DNA of 64,000 bases, taken from NCBI GenBank assembly GCA_937879875.1, contig CALFMN010000072.1:8843-72842 (forward strand). Direction: 5' to 3'. The position numbers and the translations under genes are program-made. Source of the DNA: an uncultured Chloroflexota bacterium (GTDB lineage Bacteria > Chloroflexota > Dehalococcoidia > CAUJGQ01). The notes under the pieces were generated by a model. That model was not told the DNA's origin. It did not search any database and saw only the letters and a list, made by a program, of their open reading frames with translations. How positions within the stretch are numbered: the first letter of the stretch is position 1; each line of letters opens with the position of its first letter. This document shows positions 48,942 to 57,809 of this stretch, one piece after another.

Positions 48942-51900
48942 CTAGTATTGGGGGAAAGGGGAAGGGGGAAAGAGGGCCACCCGCTCCAGCAAGGCCACGG
49001 GCAGCGTCGCGAACACCTGCTGCAGCGGCAGCCCGGTTGCTCCGGCGGCTGCCTGCGCCTGCACCGTCGCGCCGGTGAAGACGTCGCGATAGGTTGTGCC
49101 GGCGCCGACGCCGGCCAGCAGCAGACGCGTCCCGCCCCACAGATCGGCCGGCGACGGCGCGGTTTCGCCCGGCCGCGTGCCTGCACGCTCCAGCCGCGCC
49201 GGAAAGCGTGGCACAGCCACGACGATCTCGGCATCGCCCTGCCGCCGGGCGAAGGCGATCACGTGCTCTGCCCGCTCGCCGGCCGCTTCCAGCGCCGTGT
49301 AGCCGGCTTCGGCGCCGAAGAGGGCGGGCCAGCGCTGCCGTAGCGCCAGCGCATCGTGCGTCACCAGCAGCTTGATGCGGCCGTCTGCCTTCGCTGCCCA
49401 GAGATCGGCGGCGAGGGCGGCCGTGTCGCCGCGGGCTTGCACAGTGCGCCGTTGCAGTTCGCAGAGCGCGGCCGAGCGCCGCTCGTAGTCCACGGGCCGG
49501 CGGTTGTCGGGGTCCACTAGGCTGAAATCCCACAGCTCCGTGCCCTGATAAAGATCCGGCACGCCGGGGCAGGTCAGCTTCAAGAGCGTCTGCGCCAGGC
49601 TGTTGACCATGCCGAAGGCGGCAAGGCGGCGCACGAACGGCCGGGCGGCTTGCACGAAGGGGTTGTGCTCGGGCTCAGCAAACAGCGCCGCGACGAATGC
49701 CTGCAACGCGTCTTCATAGCTGGCGTTCTGCGTGATCCAGCTCGTGTGCAGCTTCGCCTCGCGCACCGCCTTGAGCATGTATGCCTGCAAGCGCTCGGCG
49801 AATGCCGCGAAACCGGGCCGGTCATCCGCCTCCAGCAGTTCAAGCGGCCAGGCGCCGGCGACCGCCTGATAGAGGTGATATTCATCGTTACGGTCGGGAT
49901 AGCGCTCGCCGTGCATGCTGCGGCCGTGCCTGCGGTTCAGCCGGCTCCACTGCCGCAGGGCGCGGCGCCACTCGTCCGGCAGCTCGGAAAGCACGTTGAG
50001 CCGCGCTCGCACGTCCTCGCTGCGCTTGGTGTCGTGCGTTGAGCTGGCGAGCAGCGCCCGCGGGAAGCGCGCCTGCCGTTCGCTGTTCTGGCGGTGAAAC
50101 GCCGCGATCGAACTGCCGAACTGGTCCGGGTCGCCGCCGACCTCGTTCAGCGAGATCAGGCGGTTGTAGCGGTAGAAGGCCGTGTCCTCAATGCCCTTCG
50201 CCATCACCGGGCCGGTGACCTGCTGAAACTTGAGCGCGAAGTCGAGGCGCGGGTCGCCGGGGCCGCTGACGCCGCCGCTCAGCGTCAGGGTTGCTTGGAT
50301 GAAGGCGAAGATCGATGGGTCGACCAGCGGGTTGAGGCGCCGAGCGCGTGTCAGCGCCAGATCGATGTAGAGCAGATCGCGCTCCGCGATGGCGACGTTG
50401 CCCGCCGTATCGGCATCGGCGCGCACGTAGGTGCGGTAGATCGGGAAGCAGGCGATCGCCTCCACCAGCGCCGCTGTAAGCGCGGTGAGCGAGAAGTCGC
50501 GGTACCAGCGGTTTGCCGCGGCAATGCGGCTGAGCTGCAGGGCGAGAACGTTGACCTCGCTCGCCAGCACATTGCGCATGATCTGCTTTTTCGCCTCGTA
50601 GACCAGCTCGCGGTAGCGCAACCGCTCGCCGGTGAAGGCGGCGTAGAGCGCATCGAACGCGCGTCGCTGCGAGCCATCGACGAAGATGCCATTGACGGCG
50701 TTGAGGAAGTCGTAGCCGGTCGTGCCGTCCACCGGCCATTCGACGGGCAGCCGCTCGCCATGTCCCAGAATTTTCTCCACCACGATGTACAGCGGCCGCA
50801 CCGCGGCGCCGCGACTGCCGCGCAGGTGCTCGACAAGCTGCGGCTCCGCCTCTGCCGCAGCGTCCGGCGTGTCGCTGGCGTCTGCTCTCGCCGGCGTCGC
50901 GTGCATCTGCGCGTCGGTGCAGCGAGCCAGCACAGAGCTGGCCTGCAGGCGCCAGAGATAGGCCGCGGGGTCCAACAGCCCATCGATGTGGTCGATGCGC
51001 AGCCCCTGCACCATGCCTTGCGCCAGCAGCCGCAGCACGAGCGCATGCGTGGTGGCGAAGACCTCCGGCCGCTCCATGCACAGTGCCGCGAGCCCGTTCA
51101 CATCAAAGAAACGCCGGTAGTTGATCTCGTCGGTGGCGACGCGCCAGTGGCTGAGCCGGTAGGGCTGGCGCGAGAGCAGCTCGGCCAGGGCATCGTGGCT
51201 GGCGCTGTCGTTCGGCCGGCCGTTCAGCGCCGCGACCGCTGCCTCGATCGCCGAGCGTACGGCCGGCGAGCGGGCGGTCAACTCCTGCAGGCGCCGGCGG
51301 ATCACCAGCACCTCGCGCCGGCCCTGCGTAATGCGCTCCGTGTCTGTTTCCGTCGTCGCTGGCAGGTTTCGGGCCGCGGTGATCACGCTTTGCAGCTCCA
51401 GCAACGCGTCGTCCTGCGCCGGCAGCGCGGCTGCGGCGGACTCGAGCGCCGGCTGCAAGGCGTCGGCATAGGTCGCCGGTGCAAGCGGCAGAATGTGGTC
51501 GTAGTAGTGGATGCTGAAGGCGCCGCCGGCGAAGGCGAGGCGCAGCTCGCCGCGATCGAGCACGCGGCCGAACTGGTCGCCCAGGATCGGCAGCAGCACG
51601 GTGTCCGCCATCTCGGCGCGGGGCGGGCGCCAGTCGATGTCGAAGAAGCCGGCGTAGGGCGAGGCGCGTCCGTTCTCCAGCACGTCCAGCCACCAGCGAT
51701 TGCCGCCGCCGACGCTCATATGGTTGGGCACAACGTCCAGCAGCAGGCCGAGCGCGCACCGGCGCAGCTCGCGCGCAAATTGTCGCAGTCCGGGTTCTCC
51801 GCCCAGTTCCGGGTTGACCTCGCCGTGGTCGATGATGTCGTAGCCGTGCATACTGCCGGGTTCGGCCTTGAGAATGGGCGAGGCGTAAACGGCGCCCACG

Positions 51901-52076
51901 CCCAGCTCCGCGAGGTATTTCACCCGGCGGCGCGCATCGGCGAACGTGAACTCGTGGTGGAACTGCAGACGGTACGTCGAGGAGGGAGCGAACGGGTCTG
52001 CTGCCAGCCGCTCCAGGCAGGCGGCGATTTCCGGGACCGGGGGCGCGTTGTTCACCAGACCCTCCGCCGGCAGCAC
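48942..52076 (-). CDS. treY: malto-oligosyltrehalose synthase TreY
   Basis: A 1044-residue GH13 enzyme that turns the reducing end of malto-oligosaccharides into a trehalosyl unit. STYRLQFHHEFTFADARRRV at the start, VGAVYASPILKAEPGSMHGY, LLLDVVPNHMSVGG, GLRIDHIDGLLDP (catalytic Asp), then the TreY-specific IVVEKILGHGERLP (Glu) and SSTHDTKRSEDVRARL are all present. It pairs with the divergent treZ. The final residues FPPSPFPQY and the TAG stop lie in the CCCCCAATACTAG repeat, immediately next to the insertion sequence, so the natural C-terminus may have been altered slightly. Somewhat longer than typical TreY. Confidence 0.93.
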   Translation of the reverse strand: MLPAEGLVNNAPPVPEIAACLERLAADPFAPSSTYRLQFHHEFTFADARRRVKYLAELGVGAVYASPILKAEPGSMHGYDIIDHGEVNPELGGEPGLRQFARELRRCALGLLLDVVPNHMSVGGGNRWWLDVLENGRASPYAGFFDIDWRPPRAEMADTVLLPILGDQFGRVLDRGELRLAFAGGAFSIHYYDHILPLAPATYADALQPALESAAAALPAQDDALLELQSVITAARNLPATTETDTERITQGRREVLVIRRRLQELTARSPAVRSAIEAAVAALNGRPNDSASHDALAELLSRQPYRLSHWRVATDEINYRRFFDVNGLAALCMERPEVFATTHALVLRLLAQGMVQGLRIDHIDGLLDPAAYLWRLQASSVLARCTDAQMHATPARADASDTPDAAAEAEPQLVEHLRGSRGAAVRPLYIVVEKILGHGERLPVEWPVDGTTGYDFLNAVNGIFVDGSQRRAFDALYAAFTGERLRYRELVYEAKKQIMRNVLASEVNVLALQLSRIAAANRWYRDFSLTALTAALVEAIACFPIYRTYVRADADTAGNVAIAERDLLYIDLALTRARRLNPLVDPSIFAFIQATLTLSGGVSGPGDPRLDFALKFQQVTGPVMAKGIEDTAFYRYNRLISLNEVGGDPDQFGSSIAAFHRQNSERQARFPRALLASSTHDTKRSEDVRARLNVLSELPDEWRRALRQWSRLNRRHGRSMHGERYPDRNDEYHLYQAVAGAWPLELLEADDRPGFAAFAERLQAYMLKAVREAKLHTSWITQNASYEDALQAFVAALFAEPEHNPFVQAARPFVRRLAAFGMVNSLAQTLLKLTCPGVPDLYQGTELWDFSLVDPDNRRPVDYERRSAALCELQRRTVQARGDTAALAADLWAAKADGRIKLLVTHDALALRQRWPALFGAEAGYTALEAAGERAEHVIAFARRQGDAEIVVAVPRFPARLERAGTRPGETAPSPADLWGGTRLLLAGVGAGTTYRDVFTGATVQAQAAAGATGLPLQQVFATLPVALLERVALFPPSPFPQY

Positions 52077-52164
52077 TCCGAAAGCGACGCGCCGCCGTGT
52101 TCGAGCATCGCCGCCCGCGCACCGCTGCGTCGCTGGCGCAACGGGCTATCTTTTCCCGCCGCCC

Positions 52165-52323
52165 GCCTATCCCTGATTTCGCAGGCGAAATCTGTCCCTT
52201 CCCCACAGGGGAAGGGTTGGTTTGAGGGTCGCCGTTTGTTCTCAGACAACCCCTCCCCGGTGGGCCAGAGCGCAGCGCAACCGTCGGAGACTTCTAAAGC
52301 AAATCCGAGCGCGGGGTAGGTGC
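52165..52323. repeat. nested inverted repeat, copy 5 (worn, about 159 bp)
   Basis: Left end GCCTATCCCTG and right end GCGGGGTAGGTGC are degenerate. The hairpin ATTTCGCAGGCGAAAT and CTGTCCCTTCCCCACAGGGG remain on the left. The interior GGGCCAGAGCGCAGCGCAAC with CGTCGGAGACTT is the complement of sequence in copy 3. It fills the divergent treY/treZ gap (52077-52388), where both promoters should lie; no clear -35/-10 pair was found. Confidence 0.7.
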
Positions 52324-52388
52324 AGCGGGCCAGGCGGCGTGTACGATCGGCGCCACGTGCCGGATGAAGCCTGAACCGGAGTGTGGCG

Positions 52389-54398
52389 ATGCCCGATCCG
52401 CACGCGCCCGTGCCGGCGCTCGGCGCAAGGGTTGACGATGAGCGGACGACGTTCCGCGTTTGGGCGCCGGCGGCTCGGCGCGTCGATCTGGAGATCGAGG
52501 GCCGCAGCACGCGGCTGCCGCTCGCGCCCGACCGGGCAGGCGAGGGGCTGTTCTCCGTCAGCGCAATCGGCCTGCCCGCCGGGACGCGCTACCGCTACCG
52601 GCTCGACGGCGGCGATGCGCTGCCCGACCCGTGTTCGCGCTTCCAGCCGGACGGCGTGCACGGCCCATCGGCCCTGGTGGACTTCGCCGCCTTTCGCTGG
52701 CGCGACGATGGCTGGGCCGGGCTCTCGCGCGAGGGGTTGATGCTCTACGAGTTGCATGTGGGCACGTTCAGCCCGGAAGGCACGTTCGACGGCGTGGCGG
52801 CGCGGCTCGACTATCTGCGGGCGCTGGGTGTGACGGCGATCGAGCTGATGCCGGTGGCCGACTTTGCCGGCGCCCGCAACTGGGGCTACGACGGCGTTGC
52901 GCTCTACGCGCCGAGTCGCACCTACGGCGGGCCGGCGGGCTTGCAACGGCTCGTGGACGCGGCGCATGCGCACGGCCTGGGCGTCGTGCTCGACGTGGTA
53001 TACAACCACCTGGGGCCGGAGGGCAACTACCTGCGTGCTTTCAGCCCGCACTACTTCACCGACCGCTACCGGACGCCCTGGGGCGAGGCGATCAACTACG
53101 ATGGCCCGCATTCGCGCTGCGTGCGCGCGTTCGTGCTGCAAAACGCCGAGCAGTGGCTGCGCGACTTTCACATCGACGGCCTGCGGCTGGACGCGACGCA
53201 CGCGATCCACGATCGCGGCGAGCCGCACATTCTGCTTGAGCTGCAGCAGCGCGCGCGCGCCGCGGCCGGCAGCCGCTCGATCGTGTTGATCGCCGAGAAC
53301 GAGCACAACGATCCGCGCCTCGTCGCGCCGCCGGAGCGCGGCGGCTACGGCCTGGACGCCGTCTGGGCCGACGACTTCCACCACGCGGTGCATACTGCGC
53401 TCACCGGCGAGCGCGACGGCTACTACGGCGGCTACGATGGCAGCGCGGCAACGATCGCACAGGCCGTGCGCAACGGCACCCTGCGTTCGCAGCGCTCAGG
53501 AGCCGGCGCGCTGCCGCGCGATCGCGCCGTGTCCTGCATCCAAAACCACGACCAGGTGGGCAATCGCGCCTTTGGCGAGCGGCTGAGCGCGCTGGTCGAT
53601 CGCGATCTGTACCGGCTGGCGGCGGCGCTGCTGCTGTTCGCGCCGGAGCCGCCGCTGCTGTTCATGGGCGAGGAGTTCGCGGCCGCGACACCGTTCCAGT
53701 TTTTCACCGACTTCGAGCCCGAGCTGGGCCGGCTTGTGACCGAAGGGCGCCGGCAAGAGTTCCGTGCCTTCCGCGCCTTCACCGATGACATACTGCGCGA
53801 GCGCATTCCCGATCCGCAGGCAGTCGAGACGTTTCGGCGCTCCAGGCTCGATTGGAGCGATGCGCAGCGCCACGCGCCCGTGCTGCGCCTTTACCGCGAT
53901 CTGCTGCACCTGCGCCGCGCCGACCCGGTGCTTGCAAACGCGGATGGAGTGGTCGAGTCCGGCGCGATCGGCGAATCTGCCCTCTGGGTGCTGCGGCGGC
54001 GCGGCGACGATGTCCGCCTGCTGCTCGCCAACCTGGGCGATGCGCTGCGGGTTCCGGCCTCGGCGTTGCCCGCGCTGACGGCCACGCCGCGCCGCCTGCT
54101 CTCCACGGTCGATCCTGCCTACCATCTGCCCGATAGACTCGAGGAGGACGCGGCCTTGCCCGCCGCGCCTGAGCGGGACGATCTGATCGTGCTCCCTCGC
54201 CGTACTGCGCTCGTATTGGCCGGCGGTCGGCCCACACAATCTCCTCTTGCCAGCAGCGATCAAACGGACCTTTCGCCCTCGGAGCGGTACTCGGTACTGC
54301 CGTCGCCTACTCGTCCGCCGACGATACGGGATTTGCCGATCTGGCGATCGTGGGCACGGACGGCACGCCGCGGGCCGCGATCTCGGGCAACGGGCTGA
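52389..54398 (+). CDS. treZ: malto-oligosyltrehalose trehalohydrolase TreZ
   Basis: A 669-residue GH13 enzyme that releases trehalose from maltooligosyl trehalose. An N-terminal carbohydrate-binding module (TTFRVWAPAARRVDLEIEG) precedes the barrel: LMLYELHVGTFSPEGTFDGV, VLDVVYNHLGPEGNYL, GLRLDATHAIHD (nucleophile Asp), IVLIAENEHND (acid Glu), CIQNHDQVGNRAFGERLS and PPLLFMGEEF. The TreZ-like part ends near residue 615 (PRRTALVLAGGR); the following 55 residues are Ser/Pro/Arg-rich and unlike the family, as if the natural stop was lost. Start ATG 52389. Confidence 0.93.
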   Translation: MPDPHAPVPALGARVDDERTTFRVWAPAARRVDLEIEGRSTRLPLAPDRAGEGLFSVSAIGLPAGTRYRYRLDGGDALPDPCSRFQPDGVHGPSALVDFAAFRWRDDGWAGLSREGLMLYELHVGTFSPEGTFDGVAARLDYLRALGVTAIELMPVADFAGARNWGYDGVALYAPSRTYGGPAGLQRLVDAAHAHGLGVVLDVVYNHLGPEGNYLRAFSPHYFTDRYRTPWGEAINYDGPHSRCVRAFVLQNAEQWLRDFHIDGLRLDATHAIHDRGEPHILLELQQRARAAAGSRSIVLIAENEHNDPRLVAPPERGGYGLDAVWADDFHHAVHTALTGERDGYYGGYDGSAATIAQAVRNGTLRSQRSGAGALPRDRAVSCIQNHDQVGNRAFGERLSALVDRDLYRLAAALLLFAPEPPLLFMGEEFAAATPFQFFTDFEPELGRLVTEGRRQEFRAFRAFTDDILRERIPDPQAVETFRRSRLDWSDAQRHAPVLRLYRDLLHLRRADPVLANADGVVESGAIGESALWVLRRRGDDVRLLLANLGDALRVPASALPALTATPRRLLSTVDPAYHLPDRLEEDAALPAAPERDDLIVLPRRTALVLAGGRPTQSPLASSDQTDLSPSERYSVLPSPTRPPTIRDLPIWRSWARTARRGPRSRATG

Positions 54399-54672
54399 GC
54401 ATTCGCGCCGAAAGCTGGCCTCCCGATGGCGCGACGCTGTGCATCACGACGCAGGCACAGCCGCTGCCCCGCTGGGGTGCGTGGATCCGTAGAGCTTGCG
54501 GCAGCGGCCCCGGCGCCGGCCGTGTGTTTTCCCAGTACCTGGCGCCGGGGCAAACCGCTCAGCGCACCACGGCCGCTCACCTGCGAGTCAAACACCGCGA
54601 ATACGGCGCGACGCAATACGAGTATCGCAGCACAGCACTTGCCGCCGCCGGACTTCGCGGAAATGAAGGCAC
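54350..54672 (+). other. possible remnant coding frame downstream of treZ
   Basis: In a frame different from treZ, codons with normal GC-rich third positions run from before 54270 through TGFADLAIVGTDGTPRAAIS, GNGLSIRAESWPPDG and VFSQYLAPGQTAQR to about 54670, with no start codon or ribosome binding site until a GTG at 54350. It overlaps the odd C-terminal extension of treZ. It may be what is left of a gene whose 5' end was deleted into treZ. No family recognised. Confidence 0.25.
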
Positions 54673-55151
54673 TATCGCGCGGTCGCGGAATCATAACAGG
54701 CGGCGTGCGCCGAGAACGGGCGCGCCGGCAGGGTCAAGGTGTGCCCACGCCGCGGCGGCACAGCGCAGCGGGGCGCCACCACGCCCGCCCGGTACGCTGC
54801 GCACCACTGCACCCAGCCGGCGTGCCCCGTCCCTGGCTCACCTGGCCTGAACCACTACACGGCGGGTCAAATGTCGGTGTTGCCCAGGCACTTCTCGCAC
54901 TCACCGTAAAGCTCCACTCAACGGATTGTCCCACAGCCAGCCGGTAAGGGCCGTTCGTGAACGGCCCCTCATGACATATGATGCGAAAGCCGCGAGCAGC
55001 AGCGTGCTGGGTCGCCGGGAAGCTCGGCAACGAGAAACCCTGCCGGGTCGCCGTGCGCACGAGGCGTGCCCGTAGGCGCGAGCGTCGGTCGGTCGTACGC
55101 CGCGGTGTACGATGAATACCGCGATTTGCCGCCGAGCGCAGGAGCCCACGA
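54673..55151. other. gap before the XRE gene
   Basis: About 480 bases without a credible gene. Contains the second copy of the GGCCGTTCGTGAACGGCC palindrome at 54949-54966 (stem GGGCCGTTC/GAACGGCCC at 54948-54967) and an AT-richer stretch at 54900-54985 that could carry the promoter for the XRE and alpha-galactosidase genes. Confidence 0.5.
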
Positions 55152-55487
55152 GTGGCGAAGAACTTTCGACAGTTGCGGGAGCGCATACTCTCCGATCCGA
55201 TGCGCCGCGAGCGGATGGAACAGTACGGTCGCGCGATTGAGGATGCGCTGACGTTAGGCAAGATACGGGAATCTCGTCAACTCACGCAGACGGAGGTGGC
55301 AGGTGTTCTCGAAACGTCGCAGGCCAACGTCTCGCGCGTCGAGCACGAAGAAGATCTGTATCTCTCGACGCCCCACGACTACGTCGCGGCGCTGGGCGGC
55401 CGGCTTGAGTTACGCGCGGTCTTTCTCGACGGCGTGATCACGCTTGACGTGCCGGAGAAAGAGCGACTGAGTACGGGGCGTCGATGA
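55152..55487 (+). CDS. XRE family helix-turn-helix protein
   Basis: A 111-residue protein with an XRE helix-turn-helix at about residues 40-65 (QLTQTEVAGVLETSQANVSR), after a helical dimerisation-like start, and a short C-terminal beta part (DYVAALGGRLELRAVFLDG). This is the shape of HigA-type antitoxins, but no toxin gene is beside it. Its stop overlaps the start of the alpha-galactosidase gene by 4 bp (ATGA), so it is co-translated with that enzyme and may be its regulator. Start GTG 55152. Confidence 0.82.
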   Translation: MAKNFRQLRERILSDPMRRERMEQYGRAIEDALTLGKIRESRQLTQTEVAGVLETSQANVSRVEHEEDLYLSTPHDYVAALGGRLELRAVFLDGVITLDVPEKERLSTGRR

Positions 55488-57700
55488 GCGGAGCAGCAGA
55501 GCGCGGCGGGCAGGAAGCCTTGAGGCCGCGGCGTCGGTTCCCCGTGCCGTGCTGGGCGGGTGCGGTTCTTGCCGATGGAAGACGCTTTGAATTAACCGAC
55601 TTTGAGCCGGTCCGCGAGGAATACACACCGGACAATCGAGTCTACCAGGCGGCCAAAGCAGAGCTGCGCCTGCGGCTGACCGTACACATGACGACGCGCA
55701 GCGATATCTCCCGTTTTGCCTGGCAGCAGGCGGTGACATTGCACAACTCCGGTGAGGTTCCTGTTGCGCTGCGTGAGTTACTCGCGTTCGTCTCGCCGCA
55801 CAAGGACGAGCCCTCGCCTAACGCCATGTGGCTGCACGGCCGGCAGATGAATTCACCCACGCTGTTGCATCGCTTCGGCGCGGACCAAGACCACGCAGAC
55901 TATTCCGGCGATTTCCGGCACACCGATTCGCGCCAAACGTCCTATATCAGCTCGGGGATGAGCATCGAGGTCCCCGGGGCGACTCATTTGGCCAGGCTTT
56001 ACGGATTCACTACTTCTGACCGCCAGTTCACCGAAGTTCGCCGGAGCGTGACGCCTGAGGAAGATCGGGTACTTCACTTCGAGTGCGCCTGCCTGCTCGA
56101 CGGTTACGTGCTGCAATCGGGTGAGAGCGTGACGTCCGAGACGATGCTATACCTCAGCGGTGACGATCCGTTCGCGCTGATCGACGAGTATGCCCGCGCC
56201 ACGGCCGAGGCGATGCAGGCCCGCGTGCCGAAGCGGGCGCCGAGCGGCTGGTGCTCGTGGTATTTCTACTGGAACCGCGTCTCCGAAGGCGACGTGCTGC
56301 ACAACGTCGAGACGCTTCGTCGCGAGCGCGGCGCCGTCGAGCTGGTGCAGATCGACGACGGCTGGCAGTCGGCCACCGGCGACTGGCTCACGCCGAACGA
56401 GCGTTTCCCTTCCGGCATGGCCGCGCTGGCCGGGCGCATCCGCGAGGCCGGCTTCGTGCCCGGCCTGTGGCTCGCACCGTTCGTCATGTACAAAGACTCG
56501 CACACCTTCCGCGACCGCCCCGACTGGGCGATCCGCAACCGCGACGGCTCGATCCGCTTCCTCCAGACATGGCTGGGCGAGTGCGCCGCGCTGGACTGCA
56601 CCCACCCCGAGGCGCAGGCCTGGCTGCGGAAAGTGATTGGCACGGCGGTCTTCGGCTGGGGCTATCCGTATCTCAAGCTCGACGCGCTGGTGTTCGCGGC
56701 GCAGGAAGACGCGCGCTACCACATGCCGAACACGACCGCGGCGATGAACCTGCGCCGCGGCCTCGAGATCTGCCGCGCGGCCGCCGGCGAGGAGACGTTT
56801 CTGCTCGGCTGCACCTGCCCCTTCGGCCCGGCGATCGGTCTGGTCGATGCGATGCGCGTCGGGCCGGACGTGGACGCGCTCTGGTTCAACGGCCAGCGCC
56901 CCTCCGCCTTCCACGCGCTGCGTATGACCCTTCCGCGCTGGTTCATGCACCGCCGCTTCTGGCTGAACGACCCCGACTGCCTGATCGCCCGCGACAGCGC
57001 CGAGCTGACGCTGGGCGAGACGCGCACGCTGGCGACGGGCATCGCGATCAGCGGCGGCAGCGCCATGCTCAGCGATGATCTCGCGACGCTTTCGCCCGAA
57101 CGCCGCGCCCTGGCCGAGAGCGTGCTGCCGCCCTACGGCGTGGCGGCACGGCCCGTCGATCTGTTCGAACGCGAGCTGCCGCGCCTGTTCGTGTTTGAGC
57201 AGGAGGCGCCGCGGGCAGGCCGTCGCGTCGTCGCGCTGTTCAACTGGGCGGACGAGCCAGCAGAGATCGCGATCGACTTCGCGCGGCTCGGGGTACCGGC
57301 CGGCCAGGCACAGCATGTGCTCGAGTTCTGGGAACGGCTGTATCGCGGCGTGATGCACGAGCAGATTCCGCCAGAACAGATCGAACCGCATGGCTGCCGG
57401 CTCTATCTGCTCACGCCGGACGTGGGCCATCCGCGTGTCGTCGGCGCCGCCGCGCATACGAGCATGGGCGCGCTGGCAATCGCCGCCGAGCGCTGGGACG
57501 CGGCGCGGCGCGAGCTGAGCATCGCGTTGGCTCCGCCCTGGGAGCGGCGGGACAGCCTGTTCATCGGCCTCGCAGATCCCTTCCGCGAGGCCGGCTTCAG
57601 CGTAAGCGGCGCGACGGCCGCCGAGCGGTCGGGCGCGTTGCTGCGCGTCGAGGTTGACCCGGCGCTTTCGCGGCAGATTGTGATCGCGTTCGACCGCTGA
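55484..57700 (+). CDS. alpha-galactosidase, GH36-like
   Basis: A 738-residue clan GH-D glycosidase that releases terminal alpha-galactose from oligosaccharides. The supersandwich N-terminal domain covers about 1-240. The barrel begins GWCSWYFYWNRVSEGDVLHN, contains LVQIDDGWQ and GFVPGLWLAPF, the nucleophile Asp400 in YPYLKLDAL, and the acid/base Asp462 in MRVGPDVDALW. A beta-domain closes the protein. No signal peptide, so it acts in the cytoplasm on imported sugars; released galactose would enter via galK (46 kb away, frameshifted in this sequence). Confidence 0.88.
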   Translation: MSGAAERGGQEALRPRRRFPVPCWAGAVLADGRRFELTDFEPVREEYTPDNRVYQAAKAELRLRLTVHMTTRSDISRFAWQQAVTLHNSGEVPVALRELLAFVSPHKDEPSPNAMWLHGRQMNSPTLLHRFGADQDHADYSGDFRHTDSRQTSYISSGMSIEVPGATHLARLYGFTTSDRQFTEVRRSVTPEEDRVLHFECACLLDGYVLQSGESVTSETMLYLSGDDPFALIDEYARATAEAMQARVPKRAPSGWCSWYFYWNRVSEGDVLHNVETLRRERGAVELVQIDDGWQSATGDWLTPNERFPSGMAALAGRIREAGFVPGLWLAPFVMYKDSHTFRDRPDWAIRNRDGSIRFLQTWLGECAALDCTHPEAQAWLRKVIGTAVFGWGYPYLKLDALVFAAQEDARYHMPNTTAAMNLRRGLEICRAAAGEETFLLGCTCPFGPAIGLVDAMRVGPDVDALWFNGQRPSAFHALRMTLPRWFMHRRFWLNDPDCLIARDSAELTLGETRTLATGIAISGGSAMLSDDLATLSPERRALAESVLPPYGVAARPVDLFERELPRLFVFEQEAPRAGRRVVALFNWADEPAEIAIDFARLGVPAGQAQHVLEFWERLYRGVMHEQIPPEQIEPHGCRLYLLTPDVGHPRVVGAAAHTSMGALAIAAERWDAARRELSIALAPPWERRDSLFIGLADPFREAGFSVSGATAAERSGALLRVEVDPALSRQIVIAFDR

Positions 57701-57809
57701 GCCTTCTCGCCCGCTCGCGGCGTTGACCTGCGCCCCGCCCGCTCGTAGGCTCAGGCTGCGCGGGCGATGCCGTGCTGGCAGGTTGATCGTTAAATGGAGG
57801 AGGCACGCT

